Assembly: GCF_020520425.1 (NCBI RefSeq)
Contig: NC_079487.1
Span: 66,208,398 to 66,272,397 of the forward strand
Origin: Spinacia oleracea
Lineage: Eukaryota > Streptophyta > Magnoliopsida > Caryophyllales > Amaranthaceae
Direction of reading: 5' to 3'
Length of the DNA: 64,000 bases
In this document: positions 45,401 through 54,661 of the stretch, piece after piece
Position numbering within the stretch: the stretch's first letter is position 1
How the letters are laid out: every line of letters begins with the position of its first letter
Notes under the pieces: generated by a model
Database searches by the model: none
What the model was told of the DNA's origin: nothing
Seen by the model: only the letters and a program-made list of their open reading frames with translations
Translations under genes and position numbers: made by a program

Positions 45401-47123
45401 TAGTCATTTCTCAAATAAAAAATTATTTAACCACCATTCCAACATAGGCATAAGTAGTAAAAGGAGGACCACCTCAGTATACTTTAAAAAGTGCATGTGG
45501 TGAGCATCATGTCAGTTAAGCATCTCTCAGATAGCATATGGCTACATCGTAGCATTTCAAAAGAAACTAAAATGTCACACTTTGAGCTCAAAGGAACCGT
45601 GTTCTCAGTCCAAATCAGCACCGAATGGATGACACATTCACAAGGATATTTCAGTGGTATATTCAATTCAAATTCACATAACCATGTAGTGTTTATTTGC
45701 AAGAAGGGGAAAAAACCAATATGCTTGAATAGATTAAGCATCCGACATTGAATTTTAACAAAAGTTGGTTCATATAAATTTCAAAGGGGACCGGTTAAGC
45801 CTAATCTACCACTAAAAGAAGTCTGTCATAGATGGATATGAATTTCAATGTTCATGTTGTGTGACTTAGACATCAGAAAACAAACAATAGAAGAATTCTA
45901 AAGTATTAACTTCAAGTTAAAAGTATGTAAAAGCAAGGTGCAATCACCTTATCGGCTAGTTCAAGTAATTCAGCAGCTGTACCAACATCAGCAGCCAAGC
46001 ATAAATTGGTCTCCTTCTTCACCATTATCTCAAACAATTTCCTACCAGTCTCATTTTTAGCTAACTTCGCCCTCTCGCTGTAACCCATCTTCGATCCTCC
46101 AACACTCTCCTTCCCTACACTCGGAACAGAGACCTTCTTATTCTCCGCCAAGAACTTCAACACCATCTTCTCTGTTTCTTCTTCCACCTTACCCAACCTC
46201 TTCAAAACTCCAACCATCTCACTCAGCTTCAACAACGAGTGTAATCTTATCCCATTTTCGGCCAAATTCTCCCTTCCTCCCTGTTCCCTGAAATACAAAG
46301 TTACCAATAAATATGTAGGTCAACCATCAATAAAAATGTAGTCCCTTTTTCCCCAACATATTACATGACGTAGCTGAATAAAACATATAAATTCAAAATT
46401 TCTTATCTTTTAAGGTAGATTGTGATAAAATTTATTTGGCATAAATATTAAATAAAATCAAAATTGGAGTTCCAGTTAGCTTAAGGTAAATCCTTCTATA
46501 TAAACCCAGCATTTTACTCTCTCCATACGCAGACTAGGTCATTTCGATTACACACCCTGAGTGTATCATTCAACAATAATGTGACAATGTAATTTCCATT
46601 ATGCACTCGGATGTACCTAAAAAAACCATAAATCAATAATATAAAGGGCTCACCTATCAATCAAAACGACGGCGTCAGTGACCTTGAGGCCAGATTCTCG
46701 CAAAGGAGCAGCAGTCTCAAGTACAGAAGCGCCACTGGTGACAAGGTCTTCAATAATGAGGCAAGTTTGGGATGGTTGAAAAACACCTTCAATGAGTTTG
46801 CCAGTTCCATAAGCCTTAACCTCTTTGCGGCGCATGAGCATAGGGATGTTGTTTGCCACGGAAACAACCGTTGCGATGGGAAGAGCGGTGTAAGGAACAC
46901 CGCATATGACATCGAAGATGGCCGGAGGGGATGCCGCGGAAACGGCGGAGATTAGGGTTTGGGAGATTTGAGAAAGGAGAGAAGGATAGGAAACGATTAA
47001 GCGGAGGTCTATGTAGACTGGGGAGGTTATCCCGGATTTGAGCTTGAAGTTACCGAATTTGACAGCGGAGATCTCGTGGAGTTTGAGGATTAGGGACTCC
47101 ATTGCGGAGGAAGTCGCCGCCAT
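39490..47123 (-). CDS. UMPS: Bifunctional UMP synthase (orotate phosphoribosyltransferase / OMP decarboxylase)
   Basis: Catalyses the last two steps of de novo UMP synthesis: orotate plus PRPP to OMP, then OMP to UMP. Minus-strand exons: 47123-46654, 46287-45948, 45118-45035, 40913-40831, 40737-40650, 40559-40305 and 39618-39490. All introns are GT-AG, and the joined frame has 482 codons plus TAA. The N-terminal OPRT domain shows [16 protein letters not shown] and the PRPP-binding motif [13 protein letters not shown]. The OMP decarboxylase domain shows KTHVDI, the catalytic DRKFADIG (about residues 310-317), [11 protein letters not shown] and the phosphate loop VGRGI. Length is near that of Arabidopsis UMPS. 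I see no clear plastid transit peptide. Intron 3 is 4121 bp because of transposon insertions; intron 6 has a tandem duplication. No break is seen. Confidence 0.95.
39626..39937. repeat. 162-bp tandem duplication in UMP synthase intron 6
   Basis: The segment from AATGAAACCAGTTTAAGATT to TTTACTGAAACA occurs twice head to tail (39626-39787 and 39788-39937). The second copy has small deletions. It lies next to the acceptor of exon 7. Confidence 0.85.
41191..42261. mobile_element. Tourist/PIF-like element A in UMP synthase intron 3
   Basis: 1071 bp, beginning GGGGGCATTTGGTTTGG and ending CCAAGCACACCC, flanked by TTA on both sides (41188-41190 and 42262-42264). The TTA duplication and short inverted ends fit the PIF/Harbinger-Tourist group. 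Proline/threonine-rich ORFs inside (41295-41712) are composition effects. No transposase. Confidence 0.65.
42285..43363. mobile_element. Tourist/PIF-like element B in UMP synthase intron 3
   Basis: 1079 bp, beginning about TGGCCTGTTTGGAATC and ending TTCCAAACACAACC, flanked by TTA (42282-42284 and 43364-43366). Subterminal regions carry repeated AAATTC/GAATTTGAAATG motifs in inverted order. It contains a CT microsatellite (about 42607-42633). It starts only 20 bp after element A. Confidence 0.6.
43549..44345. mobile_element. Tourist/PIF-like element C in UMP synthase intron 3
   Basis: 797 bp, beginning GGGGCGGTTTGGTTGG and ending AATCAAACAGCCCC, flanked by TTA (43546-43548 and 44346-44348). 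The inverted ends share the GGGGC.GTTTG core. No coding capacity is recognised. Confidence 0.65.
44972..44989 (+). repeat. Run of 18 G near the intron 3 donor of UMP synthase
   Basis: An uninterrupted G18 on the plus strand, C18 in the pre-mRNA, about 45-62 nt downstream of the exon 3 donor at 45034. The exact length may be unreliable, as homopolymers are prone to sequencing error. Confidence 0.8.
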
Positions 47124-47384
47124 TGACGGTGGTAATGGTGGTGGTGGTGGAGAAATGGCAGAGAAAGGAAAGTTTAGATGGTGATAGTGGGAAAAGGGAG
47201 TGAATATGTTCTTTTGAAGTGGGAGTGAGCGGCTGAAAGGAAAAGGATACGGAATTTAAACGAGGGCTACTCCACTCCGGGTTATTTTCTACAAATGGGC
47301 TGAAATGGAGTTAACCCCCCGTGATTGGGGTTTAAGTTTGAAGATACGGATTTTTTATGATATACGTAAGTTTTGGTGTAGCGC
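47124..47384 (-). promoter_or_regulatory. Upstream region of UMP synthase
   Basis: Holds the 5' UTR (GGT-repeat just before the ATG) and should hold the promoter. I cannot identify a TATA box with confidence. Confidence 0.4.
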
Positions 47385-48280
47385 TAAAAGCCACCCCACA
47401 TTACTCAAAATCGCCCCACTATTTTACTTTAATATCCTTATATAATGAAACTTTTCTCCCAAATTAATTACCCCATCTATTTTGAAGAGAGAAAGTATCT
47501 TCATCCAAACCACCACCATACACCCATAAAAAAAATTATTTAAACCAAGCAATTTTATTTGTCAATAAGTACATTAATCAATAAATTAAAAAAATACTAA
47601 TTTAATTTTGATTCCACAAACTTATGCATTTTAAGTTTACACAATGGTAGAGACTTATGCATTTTAAGCTCATACCATGCCATAGACTTATGCATTTTAA
47701 GCTCACACCATGGCATAGACTTATGCATTTTAAGCTCCTGCCATGGTACGAGCTTAAAATTCATAAGTCTGTACCATGGTACAAGCTTAAGATGCATAAG
47801 TCTCTTAATCTTTTCTCCGAAACAAATTACATCAAATTCAACAACAAATCAAAACATTAAATAGTATAGACTTATGAGTTTTGAGCTCCGACCATGGTAT
47901 ACACTTATGAAGTTTAAGCTCCTTCCATGGTACGATCTTAAACTACATAAGTCTATACCATGGTCGGAGCTCAAAACTCATAAGTCTGTACCATGGTACA
48001 GGCTTAAACTTCATAAGTCTGTACAGACTTATGGTACAAACTAGAAATGCATAAGTTTCTGAATATTTTTTTCCGAAAAAAGTCCTCTTGTGAATTTGAT
48101 GTTCCACCGGTAGTCTCGGCCATGTAAAAATTATTTCACATTATGTTTAGGGTGGGCGGTAAAAAGGGAAAAGGTAAAGGATAATGGTAAATGCTAAAAT
48201 GAGGGGGTAAATAAAGGGGGTATATGGGTAAAATATTAGGGCGGTTTTGAGTAATATGGGGCGGTAAATAGTAAGCCCCT
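47385..48280. mobile_element. TIR element with internal CCATGG palindromic repeats
   Basis: Ends GCGCTAAAAGCCACCCCACA (left) and the complementary GGGGCGGTAAATAGTAAGC (right) continue inward as about 45 bp of imperfect inverted repeat (ATTACTCAAAATCGCCC against GGGCGGTTTTGAGTAAT). I cannot define a target duplication. The centre (47640-48060) is a set of short palindromic units. No transposase. Confidence 0.55.
47640..48060. repeat. Alternating direct and inverted 35-39 bp units around CCATGG
   Basis: Units like AGACTTATGCATTTTAAGCT plus CCATGG recur at least nine times in both orientations: 47650-47805 and, as a second sub-family with CAAAACTCATAAGTC and GGAGCTC, 47866-48055. ATG-containing units give false MHFKL-type ORFs. 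Confidence 0.8.
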
Positions 48281-48312
48281 TTATCAATTGTCCTTCAACT
48301 TTCAATAATATA

Positions 48313-48696
48313 CTCCCTCCGTTTCTAAATAAGTGTCATATTTGGGCTCCGGCACGGTAACTAATAAAATTGTAAAGTGTGTAAGAGTTAATGATTGGGA
48401 ATGTTTTTTTTTGGGAAAGGATAAAGTAGATAATTGTTTAATTGAATAAAGTACAAATAAAAGTGGATGTGGGGATTGAAAAGTGGAAAAGTGTAGAATG
48501 TGTAAGTAAAAGTAATCATGATTTATAGAAAAGTGGGAAAAGTGTGAAAAGTGTATGGAAATGTGTGAAAAGTGTATGGAAATGTGTGAAAAGTGTATGG
48601 AAAAGTGGGAAAAGTATATGTTCAAAAATAGAAATGTGACACTTATAAGGGAACGCCAAAAAAGGAAATGTGACACTTATTTAGGAACGGAGGGAG
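48313..48696. mobile_element. Stowaway MITE 1
   Basis: 384 bp, beginning CTCCCTCCGTTTCTAAATAA and ending with the complementary TTATTTAGGAACGGAGGGAG, flanked by TA. Inside is a 20-21 bp repeat (GTGTGAAAAGTGTATGGAAA) in about three copies. Confidence 0.9.
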
Positions 48697-48703
48697 TATA
48701 AAA

Positions 48704-49751
48704 CTAGTTTAGGATCCGTGCAACGCACGCCTACTACTAAAACAATTTATTATTTTAATAGTAACTAAAAGACTTGTGATATTAGGAAAACATGAAAGTA
48801 AAAGGATATATGAAAAAGTATAAATTCAAAGTTGTGTAAAAATAATATTCAAATGAACTAAATTTGCATATTACACAAAGTTAAAAATTACTCCCTCCGT
48901 CCCTTAATACTCGCACCGCTTTCCTTTTCGGGCCGTCCCTTAATACTTGCACCGCTTATTTAAATGGAAATTTTTAGCAATATTATATTATTTCTCACAC
49001 TTACCTACTACCCCACCTACACCCCTATTCTTTACAAAAAATATAAAAATTCACATCCTCCACTCACCACTCCCCACCTCTTACACATTTCCCACTAACA
49101 ATATTAAAAAAATACCCCACTATCAACAAACACCATTATATTAATAAGTCAATTCAAATGTCTTAAACTCCGCACCGGTCAAACCGGTGCGAGTATCAAG
49201 GGACGGAGGGAGTATAGTCGTTTACTTGTATGTAGAACGATCTAACAACGTTAACCAAACCCGAATGACTCAAGACTAATTTTCGAAAAGACTCGAGCAT
49301 AACCGAGTTTGTCAAATACAACATATTTTGAAATGAGTAAAATCTTGATAAATAAACTTATACGTTAGTCTACTTACCATGTATTATTATTTTAATCAAC
49401 ATTCTTACTTACCAGTTACCATGTATTATATTATTAATATTAGACTAACATTAGTAGTTCATTTATCAAAAAAAATTATATTTCTTATCAGATTATAAAG
49501 TTATACTAATACATAAATAAAATTATATCATAAAGGAAAAAATAATATTGATTTAGCTTTCCTCCAATAATATATTATGCAGTACACATCTATGGTAATT
49601 AAAATATATTTTTATCTTAGTTTCCTAAAAAAAACGTAATGTAATTTACTTATTTTAAATTAAAAAAATAAAAATAAAATTAGCGGGAAAAAATCGCACC
49701 AGAAGATGACATGTGTCATTCCTGGTGTCTCTTTTAGTATATAGTAATAGA
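48704..49751 (-). mobile_element. Non-autonomous Helitron
   Basis: On the minus strand it begins TCTATTACTATATACTAAAA followed by GAGACACC and ends with a small hairpin GTGCGTTGCAC, then GGATCCTAAACTAG. The host bases are A before and T after, as expected for Helitrons (TC start, hairpin, CTAG end, A/T target, no duplication). It carries no Rep/helicase ORF. A Stowaway MITE is inserted in it. Confidence 0.75.
48891..49212. mobile_element. Stowaway MITE 2, nested in the Helitron
   Basis: 322 bp, beginning CTCCCTCCGTCCCTTAATAC and ending with complementary GTATCAAGGGACGGAGGGAG, flanked by TA. An internal copy of the terminal motif (GGCCGTCCCTTAATACTTGC) lies near the left end. Confidence 0.9.
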
Positions 49752-51400
49752 TAGTCCTAAAATAAAACTTAATACCTCAATCCAATAATTAAAGCAAAGT
49801 GGTGGGCTATGAGCCTATGAGAGATGATTGTTTTGGACAAATTCTGCTTAGAGCCGAACTTGTCTTGAGGATGGTGCTAACAATTGATTGAGCTAGATAA
49901 TGCAAAGTGACAAGAGTAATTCGTAAGAGCATAAGGGAGTATATTATTAGCAAATAGAACTTATTCATACAAAAGAGCTATCTAAGCTGTTTTATAGGCT
50001 TTATACAAAGATGTAACGTACGCAATTAATGTACATAATTAGGCTTAATGAAGATGGTTAATGCCACGCTCCACACTTAATCATCTAAATGTAACCGTTG
50101 CCGTCTCACTCAACCGTTGGGATCAAGTTGTTCGGTTGTAACCCTATGCCTTGCTGGCAAACACATTTACTCCGCAGTGGCATACTTGGACACGTCACTA
50201 AGAGGGTATTCCCCCCCCCCCCCCAACAGTAAGCAAACCCCAAATACTCTCCTCTCAGCTATGCCATATCATATGCCACGTCAAACCCATTAAAAAAAGA
50301 CAACCATTTAATCATGCATCAATCGAGCAAGGAAATGAGGATAAAGTATCTTAAATAGTGACAATCTAACTTAATTAAAGTCAAAGTTTCCAAAATAAGC
50401 CTAAAAACATCAAGAATAAGGAAGAAATAATATAATTTCCAAAATAAACCTAAACAAATATCTGGAAATTAATCTACAATGCTACATGTTTTTTCTAGAG
50501 AGAAAAAGCAAAATTTTAAAATTTATTTGAGAAAATGTGAATTAGACAAAATGGAACCGTATACTTAAGTTTGACTAACACATCTAAGGTACACAGAGTA
50601 CATACACGTTTGATTACATTTTACTTGATTTTTTTTTTTTTACCATTAGATTCTCTTAAACCATGGAAAATTCAGAGTTTATATTTGATGAATTTATTAA
50701 AATTGAATTTTAGATTATACAATCACAAAATTGGTTAATAAATTATCGTGTAGTTTTTAAATTTTGACTTTTAGTTCCTTCGTATACTCGCTGAGTCGTT
50801 TCTTCTGTTTTTAGAAAAACAAATATTCATTGTCATATAATCTTATGATGTACAATTAGCATGAACTGTATAATTACCAACATGTCATGGACAAACTGAT
50901 TTCATGAACTTTACAATTACCAATTATTTATCTCTTTTCAAAGACAACTTTTGAAAAGTTTGATGTTCACAGAAATTATCTAACTTTCCTCTAATCAATC
51001 AATATTTAAATTGCTTAAGCAATAAAAATACAATAAAATTTGCTCTTAATAGCCCCTGTAAATAATATTATTTCTTAATCTTTTGCAAAACATATCATGT
51101 ACTTCGTATATCAATAATTTTGTTTTATAAATAATCTCTTATATATGTTATAACCATATTATTATATTATGATTAATGTTATGTTGTTCATATGAAATTT
51201 CAAGTAAGCATAATGTGCATAGACAATATAAATATAAATTCCGATGCAATTTTTTTTGATAAGACGCATAATTTCATTAGGATTATAAAGTGTCCATATA
51301 AAATCTCTAACACGCAACACCGTGCATAACACTATTATAATAAGAAAATTACAAATATATAATTAAATCTAAGAATAGATGATACAATAATAAATTAATA
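49752..51400. other. AT-rich intergenic region
   Basis: No gene recognised. A poly-C run of about 15 at 50209-50224 is the only striking feature. Confidence 0.5.
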
Positions 51401-51401
51401 T

Positions 51402-51429
51402 CCTGTGCTAATGCACGAGCACAAACTAG
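51402..51429 (+). mobile_element. Helitron 3' end (isolated)
   Basis: A hairpin (GTGC TAAT GCAC) followed by GAGCACAAACTAG and a host T resembles a plus-strand Helitron terminus. I could not find its 5' TC end in the AT-rich sequence before it. Confidence 0.4.
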
Positions 51430-51904
51430 TACTCTTATTAATGACGCATTATTAGTGCTCCATTAGCCTACTTTCAAATTCACCAAATACCCCTACTTTA
51501 ATACTTATTTCACCAAATAATACTGTTCTGAAACTTAATTCACCAAATATCATAACTTAAAATTACCCACGTTGATGCTCGATGGCTAGTTTTTGTGTTT
51601 AAAAAGTAGTCGTTGTTTATTGTTTGCTTATAAATACAATTTTTCTGAATGTTTCATGCAGTTGAGCAATTGTTTTGTTAATTTGATAAGATTCTTTTGT
51701 CATGAGTTCTCTTTCAAAATCATCATCCACACCCAATGAGTCCACATATATAAGTGTTCCAAACAAATTATGTTATTGTGGGAGAAAAGTTGTCATCCGA
51801 AGCTCTGAAAATTTAGTTATGATGTTTTCTACTTAATGCATAACAAAATCAAATACCAACAGCACAAATCACCAAAAAAAAAAAAACCAAAAATGCAGCA
51901 CTGA
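51430..51904. other. Intergenic sequence, nothing recognised
   Basis: AT-rich with repeated CACCAAAT motifs near 51480-51550; no gene or defined element. Confidence 0.45.
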
Positions 51905-52109
51905 CTCATGCTTGCTTAGATTTCTTCCCTATTTGTGGGGCCTTGGATGTACTTGTACCATCAGGGCCATCTTTTCCCTTCCTCCATGTTAAAGCATATG
52001 GTGTTTTCTATTTTGGCGGTGCTTTGAAATACCAGGACCAGACTTGCAGGTCCTTGCATTGTGGCCCATCTCCTTGCATTTTCCGCACTTGACTAAGGTG
52101 TGCCTCTTT
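51905..52109 (-). pseudogene. Zinc-knuckle relic, probably MULE transposase C-terminus
   Basis: The minus strand reads LVKCGKCKEMGHNARTCK, a complete CX2CX4HX4C zinc knuckle of the kind that ends plant MuDR-type transposases and related SWIM proteins. It is followed by decayed sequence with stops. The upstream part is cut off exactly where a copia LTR begins at 52110. A gag zinc knuckle is the alternative, but the motif and basic tail fit transposases better. Confidence 0.55.
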
Positions 52110-52914
52110 TGTTAGGTTATGAACAATCTAATTGACATGCGGAAAAATCATAATTGCCAGAATCCATGTAAATCACATAATCAATTAGCATAATTTAGGA
52201 ATACATACAATATGTGATGCGTGCCTTCCCTTAGCTTCTCCCGAACTGAACAAGAACAAGTCAGGACTCCAAGTGTCGTCCCTACGTAGATAGTCCAAAG
52301 CACGTCCGGATCCGCCTTAAATTCGACCAAATAGAATCTCAGTATACGATTTTTAGGATTTCGGGATCTCATTTTTAAGTGATTGGAAAAGTCACAATTC
52401 TCTCTGGACCTATGAATCACACGTGTGTTATTATTGTATTGTATAAATAGTTCACCCTAGGTTCATATTTATAGTGTACGAAATATTCTAGAATTTCCAC
52501 AATCCCAATTGTATTAGAATAAGGAATATAGAATTAGGGTAGATTTAGGAAACTAGTAACTTTAGTTGGATTAGGAATCCAATACTTAGAATCCAAATCT
52601 CAACAAAGACCGGTTGCTTAAGGCCCACGTAACTTGCATGGCAAGTTGCCTTGGCGCCTAAGTAACCGTCGCTGCCAAGCCTTGGCGCAAGGCCCATGCG
52701 CGCTGGGCTGGCCCATACGTGTGCGTGCTCTGGCCTACTTGCCCGCGAGCAAGCGTTGCGTTGATTGCGATGGGCGCTTCCTTGCGTGCTGGCCTCGTGG
52801 CGCTGGGTCCCACGGGCGCGATCCGCATAGCCCTCGATTTATGTGTTATTTATTAGCCTAGCGCTGGCCCATGCGCTGGCGCTTGGGCTGCCTTCGTGTT
52901 TCCGATTTGATTTT

Positions 52915-53170
52915 CGATTCCGGTAATATTTCCGATTCGAATAATATTTCCGTTTCCAGCAATATTTTTGATTCCGACAATATTTCCATTTTCTGCAATA
53001 CTTCTAATTCGAACAATATTCCCGTTTCCGGCAATATTTCTGATTCCGACAATATTTCTTATTCCGATAACATTTCCATTTCGAACTATATTTCTGTTTC
53101 CGGTAATATTTCTGTTCCCGGTAATATTTCCGATATGAACCATATTTCCGTTTCCGGCAATATCTTCGTT
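52915..53170. repeat. 18-bp tandem array of the diverged copia LTR
   Basis: Degenerate units such as CAATATTTCCGATTCCGA, the counterpart of the arrays in the LTRs at 585-20645. Confidence 0.75.
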
Positions 53171-53213
53171 TCAGACAAATATTCTCGTCTTTTCCTTTTG
53201 ATGGTTTGTTTAG

Positions 53214-53218
53214 CTCCC
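53214..53218. repeat. Target duplication CTCCC (left) of gypsy solo LTR
   Basis: Matches 57048-57052. The uninterrupted copia LTRs read CAGCTCCCACTAAAACC at this place, so the empty site is known. Confidence 0.85.
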
Positions 53219-53570
53219 TGTAGACGCCTACATTTGTCCCTAGGCCCGAAGCGGTGTGTTCGATGATGAAACCAAACACTACTTGACTAAGATTTCCAGA
53301 GCATGCGACGAACAATCCATGACTGACTGACAAATCCAAAACCATATTTTCATTTTTAGAAACTGCTATTTATAGTAACTACTATGCTTAACTGCTTCCT
53401 AGAACGGTAACCGTATAAGATAAACATTCAAGTGATTAAGTTGCATTACAATTGATCCGTGGATAAAGAATAGGAGTTGCATCCTAACCAGTATGCTTAA
53501 GAGATAAAACCGTGAATGAGATTCGGATAAAATCGGATAAGTCTGGAAAAGTGAAAGTACGTAAAACACC

Positions 53571-53765
53571 AGCGCTAGAAAATTCTAGCGCTTGGCACAC
53601 ATGCGCTACAATATTTCCAGCGCACCAAACACAGAATATTCCGGCGCTACAATTTGGTTCTCACCCAATCACGCAAAGATAAAGTTTTAATCCAGCTGTC
53701 AAAATATAGATCTGGCGCTGACTTATTAAGCGCTAGAAAATAACAGCGCTCCTGATCAGAGCGCT
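53571..53765 (+). promoter_or_regulatory. Cluster of AGCGCT palindromes upstream of the gypsy LTR TATA box
   Basis: Five exact AGCGCT (53571, 53587, 53729, 53745, 53760) plus several near copies (TGCGCT, GGCGCT, AGCGCA). The first two form 10-nt inverted arms (AGCGCTAGAA and complement). They lie about 80-270 bp before the TATA box. Confidence 0.55.
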
Positions 53766-53842
53766 ACAAATTTCTAGCCTTGCAAGTTGCTTTTCAGAAA
53801 ACTCTCATTTCTTCGAACTTATCTTATTTTGGCATGTTAGAC

Positions 53843-53850
53843 TATAAATA
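53843..53850 (+). promoter_or_regulatory. TATA box of gypsy solo LTR
   Basis: TATAAATA followed by GGGCC; it fixes plus orientation for the LTR. Confidence 0.65.
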
Positions 53851-54656
53851 GGGCCTCTGAAATTCGAAAAATAACACACAATCCCAACCTAAAACCCTGA
53901 GCTTGAGTATTGATCGAAGCTTCTCTCTCTGCCTCGTGTTCTCATCCGTCTGTCGTATTAACACTCTGTTAAGCAGACGCTGCTCGCACGGTTGCCCAAT
54001 TCAGTCCAGACGCTGGCAAAGTTCTGACCCAGTCTCTAAGCCTAAACATACGAAACTCTGGAATAATCCCACCCCGCAGTCAGTCAGTTACCGAAAAGTT
54101 CGAAAGCTAAAAGGAAAGCTAGGAAAGTCAATTAGTAGGTGTTCCTGAGAACTGCAGTATAGCCTACGCTATACTTTAATCTCCTTATTGAATCACGATT
54201 AATAAGATAATCTCTGGAAAAATATCTGATTATTGCTAAGTTCCATAAACCAATCTAAATCACCGTTTTGACGAATGTTTAGTAAATATCTGTGCATTAA
54301 AATCAACTCATATTAATAATGTAGCATATCACATGTCCCTTTCGTCGTCGCATTGAACTAGTAAGGACCGCCGCGTGAGCTAATATTGGGCACTCCCTGT
54401 ATTAGTAAACGTCCCTTGAACTCTCAATCTATGCTCCGGTGGATGTACGTTGAGGGATCTCTACATCAGGGATCACAAGGGAACCTATGGCCGTTGTGAG
54501 TCAAATATGTTGGCATTCCAGGCATATCACGATAACCGGGTTTTGTTAGTTTTCTTAAACTGAATGACGACTCCTATTGACTAGTAAAAAAGAGGCTAAG
54601 TCTCATAGTTAGTTCCTATTTACTTAATATGCTTGCCACATCCAGAGGGGAAAAGT

Positions 54657-54661
54657 CATGC
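54657..54661. repeat. Target duplication CATGC (left) of inner gypsy derivative
   Basis: Matches 56991-56995. Confidence 0.8.

Noticed and set aside
47597-47860. ORFs with repeated MHFKL or MHKS peptides on both strands
   Set aside because: Translations of the CCATGG palindromic repeats.
47640-48060. CRISPR-like spacing of short palindromic repeats
   Set aside because: Plant nuclear context, units in both orientations, no unique spacers of constant length and no cas genes.
48302-48676. Minus-strand ORF of 124 aa with FSHISIH repeats
   Set aside because: Inside Stowaway MITE 1; translation of a 20-21 bp internal repeat.
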